A DNA stretch of 64,000 nucleotides from Pseudomonas fluorescens (GTDB taxonomy: Bacteria; Pseudomonadota; Gammaproteobacteria; Pseudomonadales; Pseudomonadaceae): positions 4,340,001 through 4,404,000 of the forward strand of contig LR782234.1 of NCBI GenBank assembly GCA_902825215.1, read 5' to 3'. Below, one piece after another: positions 44,979-56,878 of this stretch (within the stretch, counting starts at the first letter, position 1; every line of letters starts with the position of its first letter). The position numbers and the translations under genes are program-made. Below the pieces are notes generated by a model. That model was not told where the DNA came from, made no database searches, and saw only the letters and a list, made by a program, of their open reading frames with translations.

Positions 44979-46073
44979 TTAGAGAACTGCTTTCGGGTAG
45001 GAACCCAGCACTTTGAGTGCTACCGCTTCCTGACTGATCTTCTCCAGCACACCCTTGATCAACGGATCGCGATGGTGGCCGACGAAGTCGATGAAGAACA
45101 CATACGTCCATTTGCCGCTGCGCGACGGACGGGTTTCGATGCGGGTCAGATCGATGCCGTTGTCGTGGAACGGTACCAGCAGCTCGTGCAGCGCGCCGGG
45201 CTTGTTGCTCATCGACACGATGATCGACGTCTTGTCGTCGCCGGTCGGCGGCACTTCCTGGTTACCGATCATCAGGAAGCGCGTGGAGTTGTCCGGGCGA
45301 TCCTCGATCTTCTCGGCCAGTCGCGTCAGACCATACAGGCCCGCCGCCATGTCGCCGGCAATCGCCGCGGAATTCCACTCGCCCTTGACCCGCTTGGCGG
45401 CTTCGGCGTTGCTCGACACCGCCACGCGCTCGACGTTCGGGTAATGCGCGTCCAGCCACTTGCGGCACTGCGCCAGCGACTGCGCGTGGGAATAGATGCG
45501 GCTGATGCTGTCGGTCTTGGTGTTTTCGCCGACCAACAGGTGATGGTGGATGCGCAGCTCGACTTCGCCGCAGATCACCATGTCGTGCTCAAGGAAGCTG
45601 TCGAGGGTGTGGTTGACCGCACCTTCGGTGGAGTTTTCCACCGGGACCACGCCAAAATTCACCGCACCGGCCGCCACTTCGCGGAACACTTCATCGATCG
45701 CCGCCATCGGTTTGCTGATCACCGCGTGGCCGAAATGCTTCATCGCCGCCGCCTGGGTGAAGGTGCCTTCCGGGCCGAGATATGCCACTTTCAGCGGCTG
45801 CTCCAGCGCCAGGCACGACGACATGATTTCGCGGAACAGTCGCGCCATCTCTTCGTTGCCCAGCGGCCCCTGATTGCGCTCCATCACCCGCTTGAGCACC
45901 TGAGCTTCGCGCTCGGGACGATAGAACACCGGCACTTCGCCTTCAGCCAGCGAGGCCATCTTCACGCGCGCAACTTCCTGGGCGCAACGCGCACGCTCAC
46001 TGATCAGCTCCAGGACCTTGGTGTCCAGAGCGTCGATGCGTACGCGCAGTGCCTTGAGTTCTTGCTCGGACAT
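44979..46073 (-). CDS. pheA: Chorismate mutase / prephenate dehydratase (P-protein)
   Basis: 364-residue bifunctional enzyme of phenylalanine synthesis. An AroQ-type chorismate mutase (residues 1-90; LRVRIDALDTKVLELISERARCAQ), a prephenate dehydratase domain (about 95-270; YLGPEGTFTQAAAMKHFG, NSTEGAVNHTLDSF) and a C-terminal ACT domain (about 280-360; KPGALHELLVPFHDNGIDLTRIETRPS) for feedback inhibition by phenylalanine. Its ATG overlaps the serC stop by one base (TGATG). Confidence 0.97.
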   Translation of the reverse strand: MSEQELKALRVRIDALDTKVLELISERARCAQEVARVKMASLAEGEVPVFYRPEREAQVLKRVMERNQGPLGNEEMARLFREIMSSCLALEQPLKVAYLGPEGTFTQAAAMKHFGHAVISKPMAAIDEVFREVAAGAVNFGVVPVENSTEGAVNHTLDSFLEHDMVICGEVELRIHHHLLVGENTKTDSISRIYSHAQSLAQCRKWLDAHYPNVERVAVSSNAEAAKRVKGEWNSAAIAGDMAAGLYGLTRLAEKIEDRPDNSTRFLMIGNQEVPPTGDDKTSIIVSMSNKPGALHELLVPFHDNGIDLTRIETRPSRSGKWTYVFFIDFVGHHRDPLIKGVLEKISQEAVALKVLGSYPKAVL

Positions 46074-47158
46074 CAGCCGTGTTCCTTCTCGAATTCCGCC
46101 ATGTAGGCCACCAGCGCGTTGACCGCATTGATGTCGACGGCGTTATAGATGGAGGCGCGCATGCCACCCACCGAGCGGTGGCCCTTGAGGTTGAGCAGAC
46201 CGCGCTCGTCGGCGCCGGCGAGGAACGGCTTGTCCAGACGGTCATCGGCCAGACGGAACGGCACGTTCATCCACGAGCGATCCGGCTTGTTGATCGGGTT
46301 GCTGTAGAGGCCGCTGGCGTCGATGAAGTCGTACAGGGTGCGCTGCTTGACGTCGTTCAGTCTGGCGATCGCTTCGACGCCGCCCTGCTCTTTCAGCCAC
46401 TGGAACACCAGACCGGAGAGGTACCAGGCCAGGGTCGGCGGGGTGTTGTACATCGAGCCGTTATCGGCCGCGACCTTGTAGTTGAGCATGGTCGGGCACA
46501 GTGCGCGGGCCTTGCCGAGCAGGTCTTCGCGGATGATGTTGACGACGATGCCGCTCGGGCCGATGTTCTTCTGCGCGCCGGCGTAAATCATGCCGAAACG
46601 CGAAATGTCGACCGGACGCGAGAGGATGTCCGAAGACATGTCGGCCACCAGCGGCACGTCACCGGTTTGCGGAATCCACTGGAATTCCAGACCGCCGATG
46701 GTTTCGTTCGGCGCGTAGTGAACGTAAGCGGCGTCTTTCGACAGGTTCCACTCGTTCTGGCCGGGAATGGCGAAATAGTCATAAGGCTTGGCGGTGGCAG
46801 CGACATTGACGTGACCGTAGCGCGAAGCTTCTTCGATGGCTTTCTGCGACCAGATACCGGTGTCGATGTAGTCGGCCGAGCCGCCTTCAGGCAGCAGGTT
46901 CAGTGGGATCTGCGCGAATTGCTGGCTGGCGCCGCCCTGCAGAAACAGTACTTTGTAGTTCGACGGGATATTCAGCAGGTCACGCAGATCCTGCTCGGCC
47001 TGGGTCGCAATGGACACGAACTCATCGCTGCGATGGCTCATTTCCATGACCGACAGACCCTTGCCGTGCCAATCAAGGAGTTCACCCTGGGCGCGCTGCA
47101 GAACAGCTTCAGGCAACGCCGCAGGACCGGCGCAGAAGTTATAGGCTCGCTTGCTCAC
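46073..47158 (-). CDS. serC: Phosphoserine aminotransferase
   Basis: 361-residue PLP enzyme converting 3-phosphohydroxypyruvate to phosphoserine, also used in pyridoxine synthesis. PLP Lys197 is in IYAGAQKNIGPSG; the C-terminus has RSVGGMRASIYNA. The start is taken as GTG at 47158 (residues SKRAYNFCAGPAALPE follow), because the frame continues upstream through a repeat without homology; an ATG two bases upstream is out of frame. It begins the serC-pheA-hisC-tyrA/aroA-cmk operon. Confidence 0.95.
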   Translation of the reverse strand: MSKRAYNFCAGPAALPEAVLQRAQGELLDWHGKGLSVMEMSHRSDEFVSIATQAEQDLRDLLNIPSNYKVLFLQGGASQQFAQIPLNLLPEGGSADYIDTGIWSQKAIEEASRYGHVNVAATAKPYDYFAIPGQNEWNLSKDAAYVHYAPNETIGGLEFQWIPQTGDVPLVADMSSDILSRPVDISRFGMIYAGAQKNIGPSGIVVNIIREDLLGKARALCPTMLNYKVAADNGSMYNTPPTLAWYLSGLVFQWLKEQGGVEAIARLNDVKQRTLYDFIDASGLYSNPINKPDRSWMNVPFRLADDRLDKPFLAGADERGLLNLKGHRSVGGMRASIYNAVDINAVNALVAYMAEFEKEHG

Positions 47159-47209
47159 ATCCAATCTCGCTCTGATCTGGTGGTCACTTAAATCTTTTGA
47201 TATGCAGGT

Positions 47210-47311
47210 GATCGTTCCCACGCTGTGCGTGGGAATGCATCCAATGACGCTCCGCGTCATGGGACGCGGAGCGTCCCCTGCGGCATTCCCACGCACAGCG
47301 TGGGAACGATC
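47210..47311. repeat. Nested inverted repeat between gyrA and serC
   Basis: Outer arms of 29 bases (47210-47238 and 47283-47311), starting GATCGTTCCCACGC, enclose an inner palindromic part (GACGCTCCGCGTC and GGACGCGGAGCGTCC). The outer arm itself holds the palindrome CCCACGC..GCGTGGG. This is a different, common fluorescens-group repeat family. Confidence 0.88.
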
Positions 47312-47350
47312 ATCCGCAGTGTTGCAGAAATTCGTACCGGACAAATAACA

Positions 47351-47378
47351 AGGGGGCGAATTTTCATCCGCCCCCTCG
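47351..47378 (-). terminator. Rho-independent terminator after gyrA
   Basis: On the minus strand, GGGGGCGGA, an A-rich loop, then the complementary CGCCCCC and TTGTTATTT. It starts about 15 bases after the gyrA stop. Confidence 0.88.
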
Positions 47379-47387
47379 TTTGTCCGC

Positions 47388-50162
<2,775 letters not shown>

Positions 50163-50585
50163 GAGAAGCCTGATTCCTTTTTCTGGTGAAACTTCGTCAT
50201 ATCCATGTGGGAGCAACGAAGCTCGTCGGGGCAGGCCGGGGGCCATGCGCCGACTTACGACAAATCAGCATTCGGATCGCGGATTTGCGCAGTAAAGACA
50301 GCTCCGTGAAGCCGCCTCGGAAAACGCCGGATGTTATCACAAGAGCCGCCACGCACCTATCCCCCAGATGCGCATGGAGCATAGTTAGTTGACCGGTGAC
50401 AGGCTTGAGGGGGACGAGAGAGGCTCAGAGCTTCTTTGAATGTGAAATTCGGGGCAGGTTTTGAGTTGTTTATTGACTTTTCTGGCCTCATCGCGAGCAG
50501 GCTCACTCCTACAGGGTTTGCGCCGGACACAAAATTGTAGGAGTGAGCCTGCTCGCGATGGCGTCCTTGCAGACGCCACAGCCCT
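50163..50585. other. Intergenic region gyrA/mtnA (423 bases)
   Basis: Upstream region of gyrA plus the 3' side of mtnA. It holds a REP pair (50489-50560). No coding gene is supported in either strand; the gyrA promoter should lie in roughly 50200-50400. Confidence 0.7.
50489..50560. repeat. REP palindrome pair (GAGTGAGCC variant)
   Basis: Inverted arms with core CGCGAGCAGGCTCACTCCTA and its complement, the same variant as at 2717-2803. It lies at the 3' end of mtnA. Confidence 0.9.
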
Positions 50586-51662
50586 TCAATGCAGGCGCTT
50601 GCGGCACATCAGCTGGGCCATTTTCGCGGTGTCCGGGCGTTCAACGATGCCCTTTTCGGTGACGATCGCATCAATCAGGTCGGCCGGGGTGACGTCAAAC
50701 ACCGGGTTGAAGGCTTCAACGTCTGCACCGACGCGCTTGCCGCCGACTTCGAGCAGTTCGGCGCCGGCGCGCTCTTCGATCGGGATGTCATCACCGCTGG
50801 CCAGGCTCATGTCGATGGTCGAGCTCGGCGCCACCACCATGAAGCGCACGCCGTGGTGCATGGCGTTGACCGCCAGTTGATAGGTGCCGATCTTGTTCGC
50901 CACATCGCCATTGGCGGTGATGCGGTCGGCACCGACGATGACCCAGGTCACGCCCTTGGTTTTCATGATGTGCGCGGCGGCAGAGTCGGCGTTCAGGGTT
51001 ACCGGAATGCCTTCATTGGCCAGTTCCCACGCGGTCAGGCGCGAGCCTTGCAGCCACGGACGGGTCTCATCGGCGTAAACGCGCTCGACCATGCCTTCTA
51101 TATAAGCCGCGCGGATAACGCCCAGCGCCGTGCCGAAACCGCCGGTCGCCAGAGCGCCGGTGTTGCAGTGGGTGAGAATCGCCTGGGCATTGCCCTGATG
51201 CTTGCGGATCAGGTCGACGCCCAATTGGGCCATGGTCAGGTTGGCTTCGCGATCGCTTTCATGAATGGCGATGGCTTCCGCCTCCAGCGCCACCAGTGGA
51301 TCGGCGTTGCCTTTGAGGCGATCGAGGCGATCATGCATGCGCCCCAGCGCCCAGAACAGATTGACCGCGGTCGGACGGGAATCGGCCAGCAGCGCGAAGT
51401 CCTCCTCCAGCGCCGCGTACCAGTCGCCACCCTCGGCGATCCGCGCGCGAGCGGCGAGCACGATGCCATAGGCCGCGCTGATGCCGATGGCCGGTGCGCC
51501 ACGCACGACCATCGAGCGAATCGCCTCCGCCACGCCGGCGGCGCTGGTGTAGGCGATCCAGGTTTCTTCGAACGGCAAAATACGCTGATCCAGCAGGTGC
51601 AGCGCGCCGTCTCGCCAATCGATGGCCTTCACTTTCTCCGCAGCCAACAGTCGATCGCGCAT
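50586..51662 (-). CDS. mtnA: Methylthioribose-1-phosphate isomerase
   Basis: 358-residue enzyme of the methionine salvage pathway, isomerising 5-methylthioribose-1-phosphate to the ribulose form. Family marks are RGAPAIGISAAYG, the catalytic Cys in ILTHCNTGALATGGFGTALG, and the Asp in VGADRITANGDVANKIGTY. The ATG at 51662 (MRDRLLAAEKVKAIDWRDG) after a G-rich stretch is preferred; an in-frame ATG at 51680 is possible. It is divergent from mtaD. Confidence 0.95.
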   Translation of the reverse strand: MRDRLLAAEKVKAIDWRDGALHLLDQRILPFEETWIAYTSAAGVAEAIRSMVVRGAPAIGISAAYGIVLAARARIAEGGDWYAALEEDFALLADSRPTAVNLFWALGRMHDRLDRLKGNADPLVALEAEAIAIHESDREANLTMAQLGVDLIRKHQGNAQAILTHCNTGALATGGFGTALGVIRAAYIEGMVERVYADETRPWLQGSRLTAWELANEGIPVTLNADSAAAHIMKTKGVTWVIVGADRITANGDVANKIGTYQLAVNAMHHGVRFMVVAPSSTIDMSLASGDDIPIEERAGAELLEVGGKRVGADVEAFNPVFDVTPADLIDAIVTEKGIVERPDTAKMAQLMCRKRLH

Positions 51663-51695
51663 CCCACACCCCGCACTCATGAACAAAAGCCGCCG

Positions 51696-51733
51696 ATTAT
51701 AGCGATCCCCCCGCGAAGACGCTCGGGTATACT
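51696..51733. promoter_or_regulatory. Divergent -10 boxes between mtnA and mtaD
   Basis: A perfect minus-strand TATAAT (complement of 51696-51701) lies about 35 bases before the mtnA ATG at 51662, and a plus-strand TATACT (51728-51733) about 40 bases before the mtaD ATG. Good -35 boxes were not found, so these are candidates only. Confidence 0.4.
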
Positions 51734-51770
51734 TCGCCATCCTTTACAAAAGCACTGGAACCGACTCCCG

Positions 51771-53105
51771 ATGCCCAAACCTGCCATTGCGCTCGACCTG
51801 TTATTGCTGCCGACCTGGCTGGTCCCCGTCGAACCTGCTGGCGTCGTGCTCAAGGAGCACGGCCTGGGCATCCGCGACGGTTGCATCGTGTTTATCGGCC
51901 CGCGCGCCGAAGCGTTGAAGTGTAACGCCACTGAAATCCGCGAATTACCGGATGTGCTGCTCGCCCCCGGCCTGATCAATGCTCACGGTCACGCTGCGAT
52001 GACATTGTTCCGCGGCCTGGCGGACGATCTGCCGCTGATGACCTGGCTGGAAAATCACATCTGGCCGGCCGAGGCCAAATGGGTCGATGAAGATTTCGTC
52101 CGTGACGGCACCGATCTGGCCATTGCCGAGCAGATCAAGGGCGGCATCAGCTGTTTTTCCGACATGTATTTCTACCCCAAGGTCGCCAGCGAACGCGTGC
52201 ATAACAGCGGCATTCGCGCGCAGATCGCCATACCGATCCTCGACTTTCCGATTCCCGGCGCCAGCAGTGCCGATGAAGCGATCCGTCAGGGTGTCGAGCT
52301 GTTCGGCGATCTGAAGCATCACGAGCGCATCAAGATTACTTTCGGCCCTCACGCACCGTACACCGTCGGCGACGAGAACCTCGAGAAAATCCGCGTGATT
52401 GCCGAGGAGCTGGACGCCGCGATCCACATGCACGTCCACGAAACTGCCTTTGAGGTGCAGCAGGCCGTCGAGCAAACCGGCGAGCGGCCACTGGCGCGTC
52501 TGGGCCGCCTCGGCCTGCTCGGGCCGCGCTTCCAGGCCGTGCACATGACCCAGATCAGCGATGACGACCTCGCGCTGCTGGTAGAAAGCAACACCAGCGT
52601 GATCCACTGCCCGGAATCGAACCTCAAACTGGCCAGCGGTTTTTGCCCGGTCGAGCGTTTGTGGCAGGCTGGGGTTAACGTCGCGGTCGGCACCGACGGC
52701 GCCGCCAGCAACAACGATCTCGACCTGCTCGGCGAAACCCGCACCGCCGCATTGCTGGCCAAGGCCGTTGCCGGCTCGGCCACCGCGCTGGATGCCCATC
52801 GTGCGCTGCGCATGGCCACGCTCAACGGCGCGCGGGCACTGGGGATCGACGCGCAAGTCGGCTCGCTGGAAATCGGCAAAGCCGCCGACATCGTGGCTTT
52901 CGATCTGTCCGGCCTGGCGCAGCAACCGGTGTATGACCCGGTTTCGCAGCTTATTTACGCCACCGGTCGCGATTGCGTGAAACACCTGTGGGTCGCCGGC
53001 AAGCAATTGCTCGACGACCGGCGCCTGACGCGCATGGACGAACAGCAGCTGGGCGCAACCGCGCGCCACTGGGGCCAGCGCATCAGCGGCCACACCGAAT
53101 CGTAA
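51771..53105 (+). CDS. mtaD: Methylthioadenosine/S-adenosylhomocysteine deaminase (amidohydrolase)
   Basis: 444-residue TrzA/SsnA-type metal-dependent deaminase. Metal site: HGH in GLINAHGHAAMTL, a later His in MHVHETAFEV, and Asp in GTDGAASNNDLDL. In Pseudomonas the orthologous enzyme (near mtnA and ubiG) deaminates 5'-methylthioadenosine to methylthioinosine, so the pathway here likely runs MTA to methylthioinosine, then phosphorolysis, then MtnA. Start ATG at 51771. The downstream gene ubiG is a SAM-dependent methyltransferase, so both deal with products of SAM use. Confidence 0.92.
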   Translation: MPKPAIALDLLLLPTWLVPVEPAGVVLKEHGLGIRDGCIVFIGPRAEALKCNATEIRELPDVLLAPGLINAHGHAAMTLFRGLADDLPLMTWLENHIWPAEAKWVDEDFVRDGTDLAIAEQIKGGISCFSDMYFYPKVASERVHNSGIRAQIAIPILDFPIPGASSADEAIRQGVELFGDLKHHERIKITFGPHAPYTVGDENLEKIRVIAEELDAAIHMHVHETAFEVQQAVEQTGERPLARLGRLGLLGPRFQAVHMTQISDDDLALLVESNTSVIHCPESNLKLASGFCPVERLWQAGVNVAVGTDGAASNNDLDLLGETRTAALLAKAVAGSATALDAHRALRMATLNGARALGIDAQVGSLEIGKAADIVAFDLSGLAQQPVYDPVSQLIYATGRDCVKHLWVAGKQLLDDRRLTRMDEQQLGATARHWGQRISGHTES

Positions 53106-53163
53106 ACACCGTGGAGCAGACTCCGCGGCTACAGCCTTTTTGAAGTTTTTCGAGGAATTGAAC

Positions 53164-53862
53164 ATGAGCAACGTCGACCACGCCGAAATCGCTAAATTCG
53201 AGGCCCTGGCCCATCGCTGGTGGGACCGTGAAAGCGAATTCAAACCGCTGCACGACATCAACCCGCTGCGCGTCAACTGGATCGACGAACGGGTCAATCT
53301 GGCCGGCAAGAAAGTCCTCGACGTCGGTTGCGGCGGCGGCATCCTCAGTGAAGCCATGGCCCAGCGCGGCGCGACCGTGATGGGTATCGACATGGGCGAA
53401 GCGCCGCTGGCGGTCGCGCAACTGCATCAGCTGGAATCCGGGGTCAGTGTCGAATACCGACAGATCACCGCCGAAGCCCTGGCTGAAGAAATGCCCGAGC
53501 AGTTCGATGTGGTCACTTGCCTGGAAATGCTTGAGCACGTACCCGATCCATCCTCGGTGATCCGCGCCTGCTTCCGCATGGTCAAGCCTGGCGGCCAGGT
53601 GTTCTTCTCGACCATCAACCGCAACCCGAAGGCATACCTGTTTGCCATCATCGGTGCCGAATACATCATGAAGCTGCTGCCGCGCGGCACTCACGACTTC
53701 AAGAAATTCATTCGCCCCTCCGAACTCGGCGCGTGGAGCCGCATGGCCGGCCTGACCGTCAAGGACATCATTGGCCTGACGTACAACCCGCTGACCAAGC
53801 ACTACAAGCTGGCCAGTGACGTCGACGTCAACTACATGATCCAGACCCTGCGCGAGGAATAA
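53164..53862 (+). CDS. ubiG: Ubiquinone biosynthesis O-methyltransferase
   Basis: 232-residue class I methyltransferase carrying out the two O-methylations of ubiquinone synthesis. The SAM motif VLDVGCGGGILSEAMA is near residues 50-65; HRWWDRESEFKPLHDINPLR is a UbiG signature. The ATG at 53164, after GAGGAATT, is chosen over 53140. It lies four bases before mupP. Confidence 0.97.
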   Translation: MSNVDHAEIAKFEALAHRWWDRESEFKPLHDINPLRVNWIDERVNLAGKKVLDVGCGGGILSEAMAQRGATVMGIDMGEAPLAVAQLHQLESGVSVEYRQITAEALAEEMPEQFDVVTCLEMLEHVPDPSSVIRACFRMVKPGGQVFFSTINRNPKAYLFAIIGAEYIMKLLPRGTHDFKKFIRPSELGAWSRMAGLTVKDIIGLTYNPLTKHYKLASDVDVNYMIQTLREE

Positions 53863-53866
53863 GTCG

Positions 53867-54538
53867 ATGGCCATCAGAGCGGTTCTTTTTGACATGGACG
53901 GCACCCTGCTCGACACGGCGCCGGACTTCATCGCCATCTGCCAGGCCATGCGTGCCGATCGCGGCTTGCCACCGATCAACGACAAGCACATCCGCGACGA
54001 GATTTCCGGTGGTGCCAAAGCCATGGTTGCAGTGACCTTTTCGATGGACCCGGAATCACCGGGCTTCGAGGCGTTGCGCCAGGAGTTTCTTGAGCGTTAT
54101 CTGGTCGGCTGCGCGGTACACAGCAAGCTGTTCGACGGCATGGCCGAGTTGCTGGCTGACATCGAAAAGGCCAACCTGATCTGGGGCGTGGTCACCAACA
54201 AGCCGGTGCGTTTCGCCGAGCCGATCATGCAACGCCTGGGGTTGGCCGAGCGTTCGGCGCTGCTGATCTGCCCCGATCATGTGAAGAACAGCAAGCCGGA
54301 TCCGGAGCCGCTGATCCTTGCCTGCAACATGCTTGATCTGGATCCGTCGAGCGTTCTGTTTATTGGCGATGATCTGCGCGATATCGAGTCGGGCCGCGAC
54401 GCCGGCACCAAGACCGCTGCGGTGACCTACGGCTACATTCACCCGGATGACAACCCACGGCATTGGGGCGCGGACGTGGTGGTGGACCATCCGCTGGAGT
54501 TGCGCAAGGTGCTTGATAGCGCGCTGTGCAGCTGCTGA
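53867..54538 (+). CDS. mupP: HAD phosphatase, MupP-like (MurNAc-6-phosphate phosphatase)
   Basis: 223-residue HAD-superfamily phosphatase. Motif I DMDGTLLDT (nucleophile Asp10), motif II VTNKP, motif III Lys in KNSKPDPEP and motif IV GDDLRDIESG. It fits the Gph-like group; at this ubiG-adjacent position in Pseudomonas the orthologue was identified as MupP, which dephosphorylates MurNAc-6-phosphate in peptidoglycan recycling. That identity comes from gene order, so older annotation as phosphoglycolate phosphatase is the alternative. Confidence 0.9.
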   Translation: MAIRAVLFDMDGTLLDTAPDFIAICQAMRADRGLPPINDKHIRDEISGGAKAMVAVTFSMDPESPGFEALRQEFLERYLVGCAVHSKLFDGMAELLADIEKANLIWGVVTNKPVRFAEPIMQRLGLAERSALLICPDHVKNSKPDPEPLILACNMLDLDPSSVLFIGDDLRDIESGRDAGTKTAAVTYGYIHPDDNPRHWGADVVVDHPLELRKVLDSALCSC

Positions 54539-54590
54539 CCCGGCAGAAGCTGCCGAACGCTGCGATCTTTTAATGGATTGTGAGGTTTTT

Positions 54591-55331
54591 ATGTTTGATT
54601 ACACCGCTCGCCCCGAATTGCTCAAGGATCGGGTCATTCTGGTCACCGGTGCCGGTCGCGGCATCGGCGCAGCGGCGGCGAAAACCTACGCCGCCCATGG
54701 CGCCACGGTACTGCTGCTGGGCAAGACCGAAGCCAATCTGACCGAGGTCTACGACGCGATCGAAGCGGCCGGCCATCCGCAACCTGCAGTGATCCCGTTC
54801 AACCTCGAAACTGCCCTGCCCCATCAATACGATGAGCTGGCGGCGATGATCGAAACCGAGTTCGGCCACCTTGACGGTCTTTTGCACAACGCCTCGATCA
54901 TCGGCCCGCGCACACCGATCGAACAATTGTCCGGCGAAAATTTCATGCGAGTGATGCAGGTCAACGTCAACGCCATGTTCATGCTGACCAGCACCCTGTT
55001 GCCGCTGCTCAAGCTGTCGCAGGACGCTTCGGTGGTGTTCACCTCCAGCAGCGTCGGCCGCAAGGGTCGCGCCTATTGGGGCGCGTACGGCGTGTCGAAG
55101 TTCGCCACCGAAGGCCTGATGCAGACGCTGGCCGATGAGGTCGACGGTGTCGCGCCGGTGCGCTCCAACAGCATCAACCCGGGCGGCACCCGCACCAGCA
55201 TGCGCGCGCAGGCCTATCCTGGGGAAAACCCGCTGAACAATCCAACGCCGGAAGAGATCATGCCGGTGTACCTGTACCTGATGGGCCCGGACAGTGCGGG
55301 CATCAATGGCCAGGCGTTCAACGCGCAGTAA
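54591..55331 (+). CDS. yciK: SDR oxidoreductase, YciK-like
   Basis: 246-residue classical SDR: VTGAGRGIGAAAA near residues 17-29, HNASIIGPRTPIEQ, and Tyr-x3-Lys in AYWGAYGVSKFATEG. It fits the YciK family, whose substrate is unknown. The ATG at 54591 follows TGAGGTTTTT. It is the last gene of the mtaD-ubiG-mupP-yciK run and is followed by a hairpin. Confidence 0.92.
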   Translation: MFDYTARPELLKDRVILVTGAGRGIGAAAAKTYAAHGATVLLLGKTEANLTEVYDAIEAAGHPQPAVIPFNLETALPHQYDELAAMIETEFGHLDGLLHNASIIGPRTPIEQLSGENFMRVMQVNVNAMFMLTSTLLPLLKLSQDASVVFTSSSVGRKGRAYWGAYGVSKFATEGLMQTLADEVDGVAPVRSNSINPGGTRTSMRAQAYPGENPLNNPTPEEIMPVYLYLMGPDSAGINGQAFNAQ

Positions 55332-55693
55332 CCGCCATACGTCGCTTTTGTTGCCGCGGCAGATTGCTGTCGCGGCACACCTTTGCCGCAGGCAACCGTC
55401 ACAATTGAGCCAATTTCCCGGCAGCGACTCATTCGGCTTTTATTCAACCTGTTGATTTCAATCGGCTTAAATTAAAGCGAACCGATTGGCATGAGTTTCG
55501 CTCTAACGTTCCTCAAAGCATGCCGTGTGAAGGCAATGGGGCGAAGCCGATTTCGATAGCTGACTTATCGTCATCCGGCAGACTAGACTTACGCCAGATG
55601 TCCTACGGGACTGATGGACCAGTATGACGCGCAGCCCATAGCCGCTCTCACCCAGCCTGTAAGACAGACTTACTGCTTAGGGGCTCACGCCAT
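55332..55693. other. Intergenic region yciK/GGDEF gene (362 bases)
   Basis: No gene supported. A hairpin at 55352-55377 (TGCCGCGGCAG, loop ATTG, CTGTCGCGGCA) lies 20 bases after yciK; it lacks a T tail, so is only a possible transcript end. The rest presumably holds the promoter of the GGDEF gene. Confidence 0.6.
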
Positions 55694-56620
55694 ATGAAAT
55701 CACCTTCCCAGACCAATGCGATTGATTTCGACAGTGCCAAATTGCAGCGCCTGGGCTTTGGTCAGGTGCCTCCCCTGCTGGAGCGCCCGACCAGTCTGGC
55801 GCAACTGCGCCAGCAACTGAGCCTGCAACTGCAGACCAGCCTCGAACCGCAACGCATCCTCGGTCTGTTTTTCCGTGAAGTTCAGCGCCTCGTGCCGCTG
55901 GACGCCTTGGTTTATGCGCATCAGGGCAGCGATCTGCGCCTGGAGTTTGGCAGCCGCGGCCATCACTCGATCAGCTACAGTCTGAGCCACGAAGGCGAGC
56001 ATCTGGGCGAAGTAGTGTTCCGCCGCAACCAGCGTTTCAACGAACTGGAACAAGGCCAACTGGAATCGCTGCTGTCGTCGTTGCTGTATCCGATGCGCAA
56101 CGCCTTGCTCTATCGCGAGGCGACGCAAAGCGCACTTCGCGATCCGCTGACCGGCGCCGGCAACCGCATCGCCATGGAGCAGACCCTGCAACGCGAAATC
56201 GACATGGCGCGGCGTCATCAACAACCGCTGTCGCTGCTGATGATCGACATCGACCACTTCAAGCGCGTCAATGACAGCCATGGCCACAGCGCCGGCGATA
56301 ACGTGCTCAAAGCGATCGCAGCGACCCTGAAGGCGCAGTTGCGCAATGTCGACATGGTGTTTCGTTACGGCGGCGAAGAGTTTTTGATCCTGCTGTCCAA
56401 CACCAGCCGCGAGGCCGCGGCGATGGTCGGCGAACGGCTGCGCTACGCAACGCAAACTGCCGAGTATTACGCCGATGGCCAGTTGATCGAACTGACCGTG
56501 AGCCTTGGTTGTTCGACGTTGCTGCCGGGCGAATCGGCCGACAGTCTGCTGCGCCGCGCCGACAGCGCGTTGTACGTGGCCAAGCGTGAAGGGCGTAACC
56601 GCCTGGCGATGGCGGGCTGA
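55694..56620 (+). CDS. GGDEF-domain diguanylate cyclase
   Basis: 308-residue cytoplasmic protein making c-di-GMP. The N-terminal half (about residues 15-135) looks GAF-like and carries no membrane segment; the C-terminal GGDEF domain (about 150-305) has DPLTGAGNRIAMEQTL, DIDHFKRVND and the active-site GGEEF in FRYGGEEFLILL. No RxxD inhibitory site was identified just before it. The signal sensed is not known. Two REP pairs follow. Confidence 0.93.
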   Translation: MKSPSQTNAIDFDSAKLQRLGFGQVPPLLERPTSLAQLRQQLSLQLQTSLEPQRILGLFFREVQRLVPLDALVYAHQGSDLRLEFGSRGHHSISYSLSHEGEHLGEVVFRRNQRFNELEQGQLESLLSSLLYPMRNALLYREATQSALRDPLTGAGNRIAMEQTLQREIDMARRHQQPLSLLMIDIDHFKRVNDSHGHSAGDNVLKAIAATLKAQLRNVDMVFRYGGEEFLILLSNTSREAAAMVGERLRYATQTAEYYADGQLIELTVSLGCSTLLPGESADSLLRRADSALYVAKREGRNRLAMAG

Positions 56621-56644
56621 ATCCTCCCAGCCACCAAAAACAAC

Positions 56645-56733
56645 TGTAGGAGTGAGCCTGCTCGCGATGCGGAGAGTCAGCCAATGCAATCATTGAATGG
56701 CACACCGCTATCGCGAGCAGGCTCGCTCCTACA
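56645..56733. repeat. REP palindrome pair, first of a tandem
   Basis: Inverted arms at 56645-56668 and 56710-56733 with core GAGTGAGCCTGCTCGCGAT on the left arm and the GAGCGAGCC form on the right, so the two arms come from different variants. Confidence 0.88.
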
Positions 56734-56777
56734 GGGGTTTTGCGTGAAGCAGCGAATTTCGGGAACACCACAAAACC

Positions 56778-56866
56778 GTGTGGGAGCGAGCCTGCTCGCG
56801 AAGGCGTCAGCCCAGCCGAATCAATAGCGCCTGACAGCCCGCTTTCGCGAGCAGGCTCGCTCCCAC
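56778..56866. repeat. REP palindrome pair, second of a tandem
   Basis: Inverted arms at 56778-56803 and 56843-56866 with core GTGGGAGCGAGCCTGCTCGC and its complement, 45 bases after the previous pair. They sit between two convergent genes. Confidence 0.9.
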
Positions 56867-56878
56867 TTTGGTTTTGCG

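Noticed and set aside
50589..51770. Long upstream extension of mtaD on the plus strand
   Set aside because: It is antisense to mtnA; the family homology starts at the ATG at 51771.
55581..55590. CTAGACTT as a stationary-phase sigma factor -10 box for the GGDEF gene
   Set aside because: One mismatch at an important base and more than 100 bases from the start codon; too weak to list.
56645..56866. Spaced palindromes as a possible CRISPR array
   Set aside because: Only four arms in inverted, not direct, order with unequal spacing; they are REP pairs and no cas gene is nearby.
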